Made by a program: the position numbers and the translations under genes. Shown here piece after piece: positions 55,772 to 64,000 of a DNA stretch of 64,000 bases. The DNA is from Actinomycetota bacterium (lineage in GTDB: Bacteria > Actinomycetota > Acidimicrobiia > Acidimicrobiales > Poriferisodalaceae): NCBI GenBank assembly GCA_014238065.1, contig JABABU010000055.1, positions 1-64,000 on the forward strand, read 5' to 3'. Each line of letters begins with the position of its first letter. The stretch's first letter is position 1. Below the pieces are notes generated by a model that saw only the letters and a list, made by a program, of their open reading frames with translations, was not told where the DNA came from and did not search any database.

Positions 55772-56343
55772 CAGGTGACCTCCACGCGCTCAAGGTCACG
55801 GATGAAGGCGGCGAGAGTCTCGGGATACAGCTCTCGCTCAACGACTTTGATCCGCTGATGGAGCGATGCCTCCGAGTCACCGGCGAGCACAGGCACCGCT
55901 GCCTGGGCCAATATCGGGCCCGCGTCGACAATCGGTGTCGCTATGTGCACCGTGCAGCCGGACACCTTCACGCCCGCGGCAAGGGCATCTCTGACTCCGT
56001 GCCAACCAGGAAAGCTGGGCAGCAGCGCAGGATGGGTGTTCAGCACGCGATGGTGAAAATCGTCGAAGAACGACGAGCCAAGAATCGTGCCGAATCCGGC
56101 CATGGCGATGACGTCGACCTTGTGGTTCGCCAACGATTCCCTCACCGCGTCGGTGTACGCATCCCGATCGAAGTCGGAGCCGTAGCTGCCACGTTCGATC
56201 CGAAGACTCATGACGCCGGCATCAGCAGCCAACTTCTCGGCACGGCAGTCGCGGTCAGCGACAACAAGGTCGACAGCGATGCCTTTCTCGAGGATCGCAG
56301 ACAGGATCGAACCTGTCCCACTCGCAAGAATCGCCAGCCGCAT
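55771..56343 (-). CDS. purN: Phosphoribosylglycinamide formyltransferase
   Basis: 190 residues. LAILASGTGSILSAIL is the phosphate-binding start (usual SGxGSN has Ile for Asn). The catalytic block is VLNTHPALLPSFPGWHGVRDALAAGVKVSGCTVH with D in IVDAGPI, and a formyl-folate loop follows. Converts GAR to FGAR with 10-formyl-THF. Start ATG 56341-56343 with TACGTT 6 nt upstream. Pairs with purH in one unit. Confidence 0.95.
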   Translation of the reverse strand: MRLAILASGTGSILSAILEKGIAVDLVVADRDCRAEKLAADAGVMSLRIERGSYGSDFDRDAYTDAVRESLANHKVDVIAMAGFGTILGSSFFDDFHHRVLNTHPALLPSFPGWHGVRDALAAGVKVSGCTVHIATPIVDAGPILAQAAVPVLAGDSEASLHQRIKVVERELYPETLAAFIRDLERVEVT

Positions 56344-56349
56344 CTCCCG

Positions 56350-56355
56350 AACGTA
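56350..56355 (-). promoter_or_regulatory. Candidate -10 of purNH
   Basis: TACGTT on the minus strand, 6 nt before the purN ATG. A GGGAG directly before the ATG is too close for a normal Shine-Dalgarno. Confidence 0.45.
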
Positions 56356-56399
56356 GTCGCTGGCGACCAGCGCTCAGAACGGGCGGAAAGCCCTTCCAG

Positions 56400-57284
56400 T
56401 CAGAGCTCGGCGACGATCTCGGCCATCAGATCGCCGGCCTCGGTCGGGTTCAGTCCCACCCTCACCCCTGCGGCTCGAAGGGCATCCATCTTGGCCTGGG
56501 CGGTGCCTTGGCCGCCCGACACGATGGCCCCGGCGTGACCCATCTTCTTCCCTGGGGGAGCTGTGACGCCGGCGATGTAAGACGACACCGGCTTCGACAT
56601 GTTGCTCTTGATGAAGTCGGCGGCTTCCTCTTCGGCCGACCCGCCGATCTCGCCGATCATCATCACCGCTTTCGTTTCGGGGTCGTCCTCGAAGGCGGCC
56701 AGACAGTCGATGAAGCTGGTACCTGGAACGGGGTCACCGCCGATGCCGACACACGTGGTTACGCCGATGTCTTTTTGTTGAAGTTCGTACAGGGCCTGGT
56801 AGGTCAAGGTTCCGGAGCGGCTGACAATGCCGACGGGGCCACCCGGCTTCGCAATATGTCCCGCGGTGATACCGATGTTGCACTGTCCCGGGCTGATGAT
56901 GCCGGGGCAGTTCGGCCCGAGCAGCTGCGTGCCGGGATAGTCGCGACACAACTTGTTGTAGAACCAGGCCTCGTCGTGGGCCGGAACGCCTTCGGTGATG
57001 GCCACGATGAACTCGATACCAGCCTCCGCTGCCTCGAGCACAGCGCCCTGCACGCCTGGTGCCGGAATGAAGATGCAGCTGGCTGTTGCACCAGTGGCCT
57101 CGACAGCATCGCCGACGGAGGCGTAGACCGGAATGCCATCGATGTCAGTGCCTGCCTTCTTCGGGTTGGTGCCTGCCACGACCTGCGTGCCGTACTCACG
57201 GTTCAGCAGCCCGTAGTAGCGGCCTTGGGACCCGGTGAGACCCTGGTAGACGACCTTCGTGTTTTCGTCGACGAAAATGGACAT
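56400..57284 (-). CDS. sucD: Succinyl-CoA synthetase alpha subunit
   Basis: 294 residues. CoA-binding start [35 protein letters not shown]; the phospho-histidine is in [19 protein letters not shown] near residue 247. [12 protein letters not shown] and [20 protein letters not shown] are family motifs. With SucC it makes ATP/GTP from succinyl-CoA in the TCA cycle. Shine-Dalgarno GGGAG about 9 nt before the ATG; 27 nt after sucC. Order sucC-sucD-purN-purH is conserved with Mycobacterium. Confidence 0.97.
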   Translation of the reverse strand: MSIFVDENTKVVYQGLTGSQGRYYGLLNREYGTQVVAGTNPKKAGTDIDGIPVYASVGDAVEATGATASCIFIPAPGVQGAVLEAAEAGIEFIVAITEGVPAHDEAWFYNKLCRDYPGTQLLGPNCPGIISPGQCNIGITAGHIAKPGGPVGIVSRSGTLTYQALYELQQKDIGVTTCVGIGGDPVPGTSFIDCLAAFEDDPETKAVMMIGEIGGSAEEEAADFIKSNMSKPVSSYIAGVTAPPGKKMGHAGAIVSGGQGTAQAKMDALRAAGVRVGLNPTEAGDLMAEIVAEL

Positions 57285-57311
57285 TATTCGTTCTCCCTTG
57301 ATTCGTCGGCG

Positions 57312-58451
57312 CTACTGGGCCAGCTCGACGGAAACGCGTGCCGCTTCGAGCATGGTGTCGGCCATCATCAATTTGTCGGACAGGTGCGGTTTCAAGAGTG
57401 TCCGCCCTTCAACAGCGTTGGTCCCGTCGAGGCGGACCACGATGGGTGAATCGATGTCGACCCTTGCCATGGCTTCGATGATGCCGTTGGCCACCTCTTC
57501 GCCACGGGTGATACCGCCGAAGATGTTGATGAAGATCGACTTCACGTTCGGATCGTTGTTGATGACGGTCATGGCACCGGCCATGACGTCGGCATTTGCG
57601 CCGCCACCGATGTCGAGGAAGTTGGCTGGTCTCCCGCCGACCTGATTGATCACATCGACGGTGCTCATGGCCAACCCGGCACCGTTGGCGATGACGCCGA
57701 CGCTTCCTTCCAGGCCGACGTACTGAAGACCGGCAGCGTACGCTGCTTCCTCACGCTCATCGCGTTCTTGGGTCTCTTCGAATTCGGCGTAGTCCGGATG
57801 GCGGAACGTGCTGTTGCCGTCGAGGGTCACCTTCGCGTCGAGGACGTGCACCCGCTTGTCAGGGGTCAGGATCAAGGGGTTGATCTCGCACAGATCCGCG
57901 TCGCCTTCCACATAGGCGATGTACAGCTTCTGCAGTACGTCGACTGTGCCCTCGTTGGCATCCGGGTTCAAGTTCGCGCCGGCGACCCACTCGCGCGCAG
58001 CGCCCTCGGTCAGACCTTCGACCGGGTCGATCCACACTTTCGAAATCGCTTCGGGGTTCTGCTCGGCGACAGTCTCGATCTCGACTCCACCCTCGGCTGA
58101 CAGCATGCCGAGATGCATCTTCGCCGAGCGGTCGAGAGTGAAGCTCGCGTAGTACTCCTCTGAGATGTCAGAGGCCACCTCTATCCAGAGCCGTTTGACA
58201 ACGTGACCACGAATATCGAGCCCAAGGATGTTCTGTGCGTGTGTCCTGACATCGTCGACGGTTGCCGCAAACTTGACACCGCCGGCCTTACCGCGGCCTC
58301 CCGTGTGCACCTGCGCCTTCACCATCACCGGTGTGCCGAGGCGCTCCGCGGCCCCCACGGCTTCTTCGACGGTCATGGCGAGCGCGCCTTCCGACACCGG
58401 CATTCCATACGAGGCGAAAAACTGCTTGCCCTGGTACTCGAACAGATCCAT
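57312..58451 (-). CDS. sucC: Succinyl-CoA synthetase beta subunit
   Basis: 379 residues from the ATG at 58449-58451, with TTGGAG 7 nt upstream; the ORF goes 13 codons further but the family starts MDLFEYQGKQ. ATP-grasp domain with VMVKAQVHTGGRGKAGGVKFA, CEINPLILTP and GNSTFRHPDYAEF. The C-terminal CoA-ligase domain has GSVGVIANGAGLAMSTVD and FINIFGGITRGEEVANGI. Provides nucleotide specificity and, with SucD, interconverts succinyl-CoA and succinate. Confidence 0.97.
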   Translation of the reverse strand: MDLFEYQGKQFFASYGMPVSEGALAMTVEEAVGAAERLGTPVMVKAQVHTGGRGKAGGVKFAATVDDVRTHAQNILGLDIRGHVVKRLWIEVASDISEEYYASFTLDRSAKMHLGMLSAEGGVEIETVAEQNPEAISKVWIDPVEGLTEGAAREWVAGANLNPDANEGTVDVLQKLYIAYVEGDADLCEINPLILTPDKRVHVLDAKVTLDGNSTFRHPDYAEFEETQERDEREEAAYAAGLQYVGLEGSVGVIANGAGLAMSTVDVINQVGGRPANFLDIGGGANADVMAGAMTVINNDPNVKSIFINIFGGITRGEEVANGIIEAMARVDIDSPIVVRLDGTNAVEGRTLLKPHLSDKLMMADTMLEAARVSVELAQ

Positions 58452-58559
58452 CTGTGGGCTCCAAGGGGTTTTGGACATCTTTTGGCGCACCGATCGGCGT
58501 CACCGTGCGGCCCGTAATACTAGGCCGACGACCGACGACACCAATCCCTGGAGGCCACG

Positions 58560-59003
58560 ATGAGCAACAATTCCCGCCGTCTCACAGTCGGCGCTGTCGC
58601 AGTCCTGGTTGTTGTTTCGCTGGTGTGGCTCACCGCGGCGACGATCGGCAGCGATCGGGGAACGGCCAACCTCGGCGACACCCGCTTCGCGGACGTCAGA
58701 TCCGACCTAGTGGTGTCTGCCGTGGCCGAGGGAGGTCCTGTCTTCTACCCAGATCTCACCGACGGACGACGCGACATCTGGATCACTCACACGGGAGACG
58801 ATGCGCTCCGCGGGTTCGTCGTGCTTTCGGCACGGGCACCATCTGGCTGCCTCGTCCAGTGGGAACCGACCAGCACCGAGTTCTTCGACATCTGTGACGA
58901 AACGATTCGCTTCCCGGCCGACGGCGGCGACCTCGATCGCTATCCGGTGGACGTCGAAGACGGCAGACTCATCATCGATCTGAACTTCGCTGGTCGCGAC
59001 TAG
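58560..59003 (+). CDS. Membrane-anchored protein with a Rieske-like fold but no iron-sulfur histidines
   Basis: 147 residues. Uncleaved N-terminal anchor RRLTVGAVAVLVVVSLVWLTAA, then an extracytoplasmic beta-rich domain. The segment SGCLVQWEPTSTEFFDICDETIRFPADGGDLDRYPVDVEDGRLIID follows the layout of actinobacterial Rieske domains (Cys box, W, F-x-D-x-C box, LxRYPV strand). The ligand histidines of both boxes are absent: Cys97 is followed by Leu-Val and Cys112 by Asp-Glu. The two cysteines may form a disulfide. Good Shine-Dalgarno GGAGG before the ATG. Divergent from sucC and convergent with pcrA. Function unknown. Confidence 0.7.
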   Translation: MSNNSRRLTVGAVAVLVVVSLVWLTAATIGSDRGTANLGDTRFADVRSDLVVSAVAEGGPVFYPDLTDGRRDIWITHTGDDALRGFVVLSARAPSGCLVQWEPTSTEFFDICDETIRFPADGGDLDRYPVDVEDGRLIIDLNFAGRD

Positions 59004-59012
59004 AGCGCTAAC

Positions 59013-61313
59013 TCAGACCTTCTCGATCGGCGCCCAGCTGAGAAGGAACGTCTTCTCGCCTTCTTCAGGGAACCGGATGGTCACTTCGGTCTTGTCACCA
59101 CTTCCTTGGAGCGCGAGCACGACCCCTTCGCCATACCGGGCATGCCTCACGTCGTCGCCCTCTTTGACATTTGGTCCCGATGTCGCAACTTCAGTGCCGC
59201 TCTCCATAGCCCGGTCGACGATCTTCTCTCGCGCGGCCTCCCGTCGCTTCGCCCTGCGCTCTTCCTGGCGAGCGCTGAGACCGCTTGAACTTCCTGCCGC
59301 GGCTTCAGAGAAGCCCGACCCGCCCAAGGGCCTCGACCCTCCGTTGTTGTAGGCATCGAGCGCACGCAGCGACGAACGACCACTCGAGCGGCCGCGCGGC
59401 GTCGACTTGTCGTCGAGGAGCTCGGCTGGGATCTCGTCGAAGAACCGGCTAGGCGGGTTGTATTGCGTAGTGCCGTAGATCGTGCGGCTCCACGCATTCG
59501 TGAGGTAGAGGCGTTCCTGTGACCTGGTGATGCCGACGTAGCAGAGTCTGCGCTCTTCTTCGAGCTCTTCGGGGTCACCGAGAGCTCTGAGGTGCGGGAA
59601 GATCCCGTCCTCCATGCCAAGGATGAACACGGTCGGGAACTCGAGACCCTTGGCTGAATGCAGCGTCATCACGACGATCTGCGACTCGTCATCGTCGAGC
59701 TGATCGGTGTCAGCCACGAGACTGATCTGTTCGAGGAACTCTGCTGATGTTTCGAAGTCTTCCGCGCTACCGATGAGCTCGGCCAAGTTCTCGAGCCGAC
59801 CTTCGGACTCGACCGACCGCTCGGCCCTGAGCTCGTCCACGTAGCCGGACATGTCAAGTGCCCTCTGGAGCAGTCCCGCAGGACCTGCATCTGGGTCTGC
59901 TGCGAGCGAATCGAGCAGTTCGAGGAACTGGACGATGCCCTTGGCCGCACGGCCAGACACACCAGCGTCTTCCCACCGACGTAGCGCATCCATGAACGTG
60001 TAGCCGTGAGCGGTGGCCCAAGCATCGACCTTGCCAACACTGCCATCACCGACGCCGCGCTTCGGCGTGTTGATGATGCGCTTCAGCGAGACTTCGTCGG
60101 CCGGATTGACGACAGCACGCAGGTAGGCAACCGCGTCCTTGATCTCACGGCGATCGTAGAACCGGGTGCCGCCGACAACCTTGTACGGAAGCCCGAGGCG
60201 AACAAGGTGCTCCTCAAGAACTCGGCTCTGGGCATTGGTCCTGTAGAAGACAGCGACATCACTCCAGCGAAGGTCGCCTTGATCATGCAGCCTGGCAATC
60301 TCGCCGGCAACCCAACCGGCCTCTTCGGTCTCGTCGTCACCTTGGAACCGAGAGATGCGATCGCCACCGGACTTCGCTGTCCACAGATCTTTCGGCTTAC
60401 GACCCATGTTCTTCGCGATCACCGCATTGGCCGCATCGAGGATGGTCTGTGTCGAGCGGTAGTTCTGATCGAGCACGACGACCGTCGTGTCGGGATACGC
60501 CTCTTCGAACTCGAGGATGTTGCGGATGTCGGCGCCGCGGAACCGGTAGATCGACTGATCGCTGTCACCCACCACGCAGATGTTGCGATGCGACGCTGCA
60601 AGCATCAACACGATCTCGTTCTGAGCCTTGTTCGTGTCCTGGTACTCGTCCACCATCACATGCTTGAAACGCTGCTGATACCGCTCGAGCACATCGGGAC
60701 AACGGCGGAACAATTCGACGGTCACGGTGAGGAGATCGTCGAAATCCATCGCGCCTGCTTTGTGCAGACGGCTCTGGTACTCCACATACACATCGCCGAT
60801 CTTTCGCTCGAAGATCGTCGTTGCTTGGTCTTGGTAGTCGATGGGCGAGATCAGCTCGTTCTTCGCCGTCGACACATGGTGATGGATGCTGCGCGGCGGG
60901 AACTTCTTCGGATCGAGACCGAGGTCGCGGATGACATAGCCGGTCAGTCGAACCGCATCGGCCTGGTCGTAGATCGAAAACGACGATGGGTAGTCGAGCC
61001 TGGCTGCGTCGCGTCGCAAGATGCGCACGCACGCCGCGTGGAAGGTCGACACCCACATCTTCTCTGCGACCGGGCCGACGAGAGAGCCGACCCTCGACTT
61101 CATCTCGCTCGCGGCTTTGTTGGTGAACGTGATGGCGAGGATCTCGAACGGCGAAATGCCCTGGTCGATGAGATGCGCGATGCGGTGAGTGAGCACACGC
61201 GTCTTGCCCGAACCGGCGCCGGCAACAATGAGCAAAGGCCCGTTCTCGTGGAGGACGGCATCGTGCTGGGCCGGATTGAGTCCTTCGAAAATATCGGGCG
61301 CGGTCATAGCCAT
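59013..61313 (-). CDS. pcrA: ATP-dependent DNA helicase, UvrD/PcrA type
   Basis: 766 residues from the ATG at 61311-61313; a second ATG two codons later is possible. Superfamily 1 motifs: GLNPAQHDAV (Q), AGAGSGKTRVLTHRIA (I), VDEYQDTN (II), VVGDSDQSIYRFRGAD (III), QNYRSTQTIL (IV), VMTLHSAKGLEFPTVF (V), CYVGITRSQERLYL (VI). The C-terminus ends in a Tudor-like EGDDVRHARYGEGVVLALQGSGDKTEVTIRFPEEGEKTFLLSWAPIEKV that binds RNA polymerase in PcrA. Acts in nucleotide-excision repair and conflict resolution. The ORF continues to 62183 but that part is antisense to the LLM gene. Confidence 0.96.
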   Translation of the reverse strand: MAMTAPDIFEGLNPAQHDAVLHENGPLLIVAGAGSGKTRVLTHRIAHLIDQGISPFEILAITFTNKAASEMKSRVGSLVGPVAEKMWVSTFHAACVRILRRDAARLDYPSSFSIYDQADAVRLTGYVIRDLGLDPKKFPPRSIHHHVSTAKNELISPIDYQDQATTIFERKIGDVYVEYQSRLHKAGAMDFDDLLTVTVELFRRCPDVLERYQQRFKHVMVDEYQDTNKAQNEIVLMLAASHRNICVVGDSDQSIYRFRGADIRNILEFEEAYPDTTVVVLDQNYRSTQTILDAANAVIAKNMGRKPKDLWTAKSGGDRISRFQGDDETEEAGWVAGEIARLHDQGDLRWSDVAVFYRTNAQSRVLEEHLVRLGLPYKVVGGTRFYDRREIKDAVAYLRAVVNPADEVSLKRIINTPKRGVGDGSVGKVDAWATAHGYTFMDALRRWEDAGVSGRAAKGIVQFLELLDSLAADPDAGPAGLLQRALDMSGYVDELRAERSVESEGRLENLAELIGSAEDFETSAEFLEQISLVADTDQLDDDESQIVVMTLHSAKGLEFPTVFILGMEDGIFPHLRALGDPEELEEERRLCYVGITRSQERLYLTNAWSRTIYGTTQYNPPSRFFDEIPAELLDDKSTPRGRSSGRSSLRALDAYNNGGSRPLGGSGFSEAAAGSSSGLSARQEERRAKRREAAREKIVDRAMESGTEVATSGPNVKEGDDVRHARYGEGVVLALQGSGDKTEVTIRFPEEGEKTFLLSWAPIEKV

Positions 61314-61357
61314 GTCGCGATGAACTCTACCGAGAGGCTGGTACTGCCTCGTGCCCC

Positions 61358-61363
61358 TATCGT
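61358..61363 (+). promoter_or_regulatory. Candidate -10 of the LLM oxidoreductase gene
   Basis: TATCGT ends 7 nt before the ATG at 61371 (a GTG is 3 nt earlier); no Shine-Dalgarno. Confidence 0.45.
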
Positions 61364-61370
61364 CTCGGTG

Positions 61371-62177
61371 ATGCGTCACGGCCTCTCCATTCCCCCGTTC
61401 GGTTCCCTCAGCGACCTGGTTGTCCTCGGCGAGCTCGCCGTCGCTGCCGAGGAACATGGTTGGGACGGTGTCTTCCTCTGGGACCACATCCTGCGACCCC
61501 CTGAAGATCCGCTCGAGATCGCCGACACATGGGTGGCGCTCACCGCGATCGCGGCTGCGACCTCGCACGTGATCATCGGACCGATGGTCACCCCACCGAC
61601 ACGCCGCCGACCACAGAAACTGGCGAGAGAGGTCGCCTCGCTCGACCGATTCTCGAACGGGCGCATGGTGCTCGGGCTGGGATTGGGCGTCGACAGTGGA
61701 GGCGAGTTGACCCGATTTGGGGAGGTCGTCGACCCCAGGAAGCGCGCCGACCGAATGGACGAAGCCGTCGAAGTGATGTGCGGGCTGTGGAGTGGGACGG
61801 AGGTGAATCACCACGGCGAGTTCTTCGTCGTCGACGGTGTGACGATGCTCCCAAGACCGCTTCAGACGCCGCGCGTCCCACTGTGGTTCGCGGCCCGCGC
61901 CACCGCTCGACGGCCAGTCAGACGTGCCGCGCGTTACGACGGGATATTCCCGATCGAGGTCAACTTCAAGGATCTTCGTTCCATACTCCGCGTTGTTGAA
62001 CAGGAGCGAGGCTCGTTGGTCGGGTTCGACGTTGCCGTGCATCACCAGCTCGCCGACGAGAACGCGCCCGTCGGAGCTGAACGTCTCGCCGAGGCCGGTG
62101 TGACCTGGATGATCCACAGCTTCGATACCCACGCGTCCAGCGATGACGTTCGACGCGTGATCGAAGTCGGCCCGTGA
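61371..62177 (+). CDS. LLM-class flavin-dependent oxidoreductase
   Basis: 268 residues, luciferase-like TIM barrel. Opens LSIPPFGSLSDLVVLGELAVAAEEHGWDGVFLWDH, with TSHVIIGPMVTPPTRRRPQKLAREVASLDRFSNGRMVLGLGLG as the cofactor-binding core. Members use FMN or F420; this one has an F420-like pattern but the cofactor is not certain. The downstream EamA transporter overlaps by 4 nt (GTGA). In Mycobacterium a gene of this class (Rv0953c, from memory) also lies beside sucCD. Confidence 0.88.
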   Translation: MRHGLSIPPFGSLSDLVVLGELAVAAEEHGWDGVFLWDHILRPPEDPLEIADTWVALTAIAAATSHVIIGPMVTPPTRRRPQKLAREVASLDRFSNGRMVLGLGLGVDSGGELTRFGEVVDPRKRADRMDEAVEVMCGLWSGTEVNHHGEFFVVDGVTMLPRPLQTPRVPLWFAARATARRPVRRAARYDGIFPIEVNFKDLRSILRVVEQERGSLVGFDVAVHHQLADENAPVGAERLAEAGVTWMIHSFDTHASSDDVRRVIEVGP

Positions 62178-63079
62178 CCACATCTCGCATTCTGACCACG
62201 GCTCACGGAAGCAAGCGAACCGCTTTCGGCCCCGTCGAATGGGCGCTGTTCATGTCCATCAGCCTCATATGGGGCTCTTCGTTCCTTCTCATTGCTGTCG
62301 GACTCGACGCGTTCGAACCAGGGCTGATCACCCTCATGCGTGTCGCCTGCGGATCGGCGACCGTCATCCTCGTTCCGAGCGCAAGAAGGGCGAAGATCGA
62401 TCGCGATGACTGGCGGATCTTCGTCGTCCTCGCCGCGTCTTGGGTGGCAATTCCGTTCACACTCTTTCCGATCGCACAGCAATGGGTCAGCTCTGGCATC
62501 ACAGGGATGCTCAACGGCTTCATGCCCATCATGGCCGCGACGATCTCGTCAGTTCTTCTCCGGTCGAGACCAGGAAACAAACAGCTGTTCGGGCTCTTCG
62601 CAGGCTCGATCGGGGTCGTTTTCGTCGGCCTGAGTTCGGCCGGAGACGATGACACCGCTGCTCTCGGCATGGCACTCATACTTCTCGCAACCGTCTGTTA
62701 CGGATTCTCCGCCAACATCGCCACACCGCTCCAACACAAGTACGGCTCGCTCGTCGTGTTCTCGAGAGTCCTCCCGATCGCAACGGTCATGACCCTCCCG
62801 TTCGGTCTTGCGTCGATTCCCGCCTCGGGGTTTGCGTGGGACTCCCTCGTCGCTGTCATCGTTCTCGGCATCATCGGTACTGGTCTTGCCTATGTGATCA
62901 TGGGCGAGATCGTCGGTAGAGCGGGTCCGACCAGAGGCTCGATGGTGACCTACCTGATCCCGGTCGTCGCTGTTCTGCTCGGCATCATGTTCCTCGACGA
63001 AACCATTGCGGCGGTCGCGATCATCGGTATGGGCCTCGTCATCGTCGGCGCGTTCATGGCCAGTCGCACAGAGACCTAG
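62174..63079 (+). CDS. EamA/DMT-family transporter
   Basis: 301 residues, ten helices in two EamA repeats: LFMSISLIWGSSFLLIAVGLDAFEPGLITLMRVACG begins the first and GMALILLATVCYGFSANIATPL the second. LGIMFLDETIAAVAIIGMGLVIVGAFMA ends it. Drug/metabolite exporter type; substrate unknown. GTG start overlaps the LLM gene stop, so export of the oxidoreductase product is conceivable but unproven. Confidence 0.9.
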   Translation: MTTSRILTTAHGSKRTAFGPVEWALFMSISLIWGSSFLLIAVGLDAFEPGLITLMRVACGSATVILVPSARRAKIDRDDWRIFVVLAASWVAIPFTLFPIAQQWVSSGITGMLNGFMPIMAATISSVLLRSRPGNKQLFGLFAGSIGVVFVGLSSAGDDDTAALGMALILLATVCYGFSANIATPLQHKYGSLVVFSRVLPIATVMTLPFGLASIPASGFAWDSLVAVIVLGIIGTGLAYVIMGEIVGRAGPTRGSMVTYLIPVVAVLLGIMFLDETIAAVAIIGMGLVIVGAFMASRTET

Positions 63080-63089
63080 GGTCGAGGAC

Positions 63090-64000
63090 ATGACGGATCG
63101 GAAGTTTCGTTTCGGCCTCCAAGCCAGCAGGGCGTCTTCAGCCAGCGAATGGATCACGCTGGCCAGGCGCGCCGAGGACCTCGGCTACTCGACGCTCACC
63201 ATGGCCGATCACTTCCCGGAACAACTGGCTCCCGGACCCGCGCTCGCTGCCGCGGCAGCGGTGACCGACACGATTCGCATCGGCACGCTGATGTACTGCA
63301 ACGACTACCGCCACCCCGCCGTGCTGGCCAAGGAAGTCGCGACCCTCGACGTGCTCTCGGGCGGACGAATGGACTTCGGCATCGGCGCTGGCTGGATGAC
63401 CCTCGACTACGAGGGGGCAGGCTTGGAACTCGACCGGCCAGGAATTCGGATCGACAGGATGGTCGAATCACTTGCTGTGTGCCGGGGGTTGATGAGCGGT
63501 GAACCATTCAGCTTCAGTGGCGAGCATTATCGCATCACCGAGATGACCGGGGCACCGTTGCCTGTCAAAGGTTCGATGCCTCCGATCGTGATCGGTGGGG
63601 GCGGGAAGCGGATGCTGACCGTCGCCGGCCGTGAGGCCGACGTTGTCGGCATCAACCTGAACCTCCGCTCCGGCGAGATCGGCGTCGATGCCGGAGCCGA
63701 TGGCACTCCAGCGCGCACAGACGAGAAAATCGCGTGGGTGCGCGAAGGTGCAGGTCAGCGATACCCCGACATCGAACTGCAGACACGAGTCCACATTTCG
63801 GCGATAACCGACGACCGGCACGCCCTCATCGAGGCACTGGCCGGCGGATTCGGACTGACCACCGAAGAGGCCTCGGACACGCCACACGCACTCGCAGGAA
63901 CCGTCGAGGAGATCTGCGCAGATCTCGAACGCATCCGCGATCGGTGGGACATCAGCTACTTCGGGATCGGCATCGAATCTCTCGACGACATGGCACCGGT
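63090..64000 (+). CDS. LLM-class F420-dependent oxidoreductase, 3' end outside window
   Basis: About 303 codons visible, no stop before the window end. Starts MTDRKFRFGLQASRASSASEWITLARRAEDLGYSTLTMADHF. The core TDTIRIGTLMYCNDYRHPAVLAKEVATLDVLSGGRMDFGIGAGWMTLDYEGAG and the later MPPIVIGGGGKRMLTVAGREADVVGIN match the MSMEG_2516-like F420 group. ATG 63090 is preceded by TAGGGT 7 nt upstream (containing the stop of the EamA gene) and by GAGG only 3 nt away. The catalytic substrate is unknown. Confidence 0.88.
   Translation, partial: MTDRKFRFGLQASRASSASEWITLARRAEDLGYSTLTMADHFPEQLAPGPALAAAAAVTDTIRIGTLMYCNDYRHPAVLAKEVATLDVLSGGRMDFGIGAGWMTLDYEGAGLELDRPGIRIDRMVESLAVCRGLMSGEPFSFSGEHYRITEMTGAPLPVKGSMPPIVIGGGGKRMLTVAGREADVVGINLNLRSGEIGVDAGADGTPARTDEKIAWVREGAGQRYPDIELQTRVHISAITDDRHALIEALAGGFGLTTEEASDTPHALAGTVEEICADLERIRDRWDISYFGIGIESLDDMAP

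Noticed and set aside
58820..58960. Rieske [2Fe-2S] centre in the small membrane protein
   Set aside because: No histidines at the ligand positions, so a cluster is not supported; only the layout resembles Rieske.
60006..61370. 455-residue upstream extension of the LLM oxidoreductase
   Set aside because: Antisense to pcrA; the family begins at the ATG at 61371.
61314..62183. 290-residue N-terminal extension of the UvrD/PcrA helicase
   Set aside because: Antisense to the LLM oxidoreductase gene; the helicase Q-motif begins a few residues after the chosen ATG.
63077..63082. TAGGGT as a promoter of the last LLM gene
   Set aside because: It includes the stop codon of the EamA gene and a GAGG lies next to the start; evidence too weak to list.

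Overview
This is a high-GC window from an actinobacterial chromosome. The gene content suggests a class Acidimicrobiia-like, probably aquatic organism. The evidence is a topA-MFS-holB cluster, the block uvrD/pcrA - sucC - sucD - purN - purH that also occurs in Mycobacterium, two LLM/F420-type oxidoreductases, a malate dehydrogenase of the actinobacterial cytosolic type, a single-subunit cytochrome b succinate dehydrogenase, a membrane pyrophosphatase, NhaA and a DMSP-lyase-like cupin. Taxonomy is inferred from protein style and gene order, not from a marker search. Coding density is very high. I found no rRNA, tRNA, CRISPR array, insertion sequence or prophage, and no gene-free stretch above about 300 bp once the decayed transporter at 6137-6609 is counted.

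Layout. 1-5617 (minus): topA, an MFS transporter and holB (cut by the window edge), with a DUF368 lipid-carrier transporter upstream. 5730-7559 (plus): tatA, a decayed MFS gene and a 2-oxoglutarate/Fe(II) oxygenase. 7745-11503 (minus): membrane pyrophosphatase and NhaA. 11586-16627: a STAS protein, a vWA protein and a MoxR-type AAA+ ATPase on the minus strand, with a divergent NIPSNAP / DMSP-lyase-like pair between the last two. 16700-25794 (plus): GH2 glycosidase, flavin reductase-like protein, sdhCAB, a CDF metal exporter and an ABC transporter. 25811-36016: a PcnA-like HD protein (minus), dnaE, thrS, an AlkB-like dioxygenase under a likely LexA box (minus), and leuS. 36169-41520: M23 peptidase, zinc alcohol dehydrogenase, aquaporin-family channel, and a MerR/TOBE-modA-modB operon without modC. 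41523-45202: hemB (minus), divergent from SCP2-like / shikimate kinase / two SDRs. 45261-48390: an ArsR-methyltransferase fusion behind a perfect 16-bp palindrome, then metF, a second methyltransferase and a lipoprotein. 48530-54098: an Fpg/Nei glycosylase behind an 11-bp inverted repeat, malate dehydrogenase, and a heterodimeric ABC exporter. 54266-61313: purH, purN, sucD, sucC, a Rieske-like protein and pcrA. 61371-64000: LLM oxidoreductase, EamA transporter and a second LLM oxidoreductase cut by the window end.

How genes work together. Central metabolism is well represented: Sdh, SucCD and Mdh in the TCA cycle, PurN/PurH in purine synthesis, HemB in heme synthesis and AroK in the shikimate pathway. 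Replication and repair are covered by HolB, DnaE, TopA, PcrA, Fpg and AlkB. Ion energetics are covered by HppA and NhaA. Translation is tightly coupled: most operon junctions are 4-nt ATGA, GTGA or TTGA overlaps.

A cross-window pattern is that many first genes of transcription units have a TANNNT hexamer ending 6-8 nt before the start codon and no Shine-Dalgarno. That is the architecture of leaderless transcripts. The best biological leads are the DMSP-lyase-like cupin with a complete active site, the LexA-box AlkB, the SAM/SAH-sensor-like ArsR-methyltransferase operon with its operator, and the inverted repeat at the glycosylase promoter.
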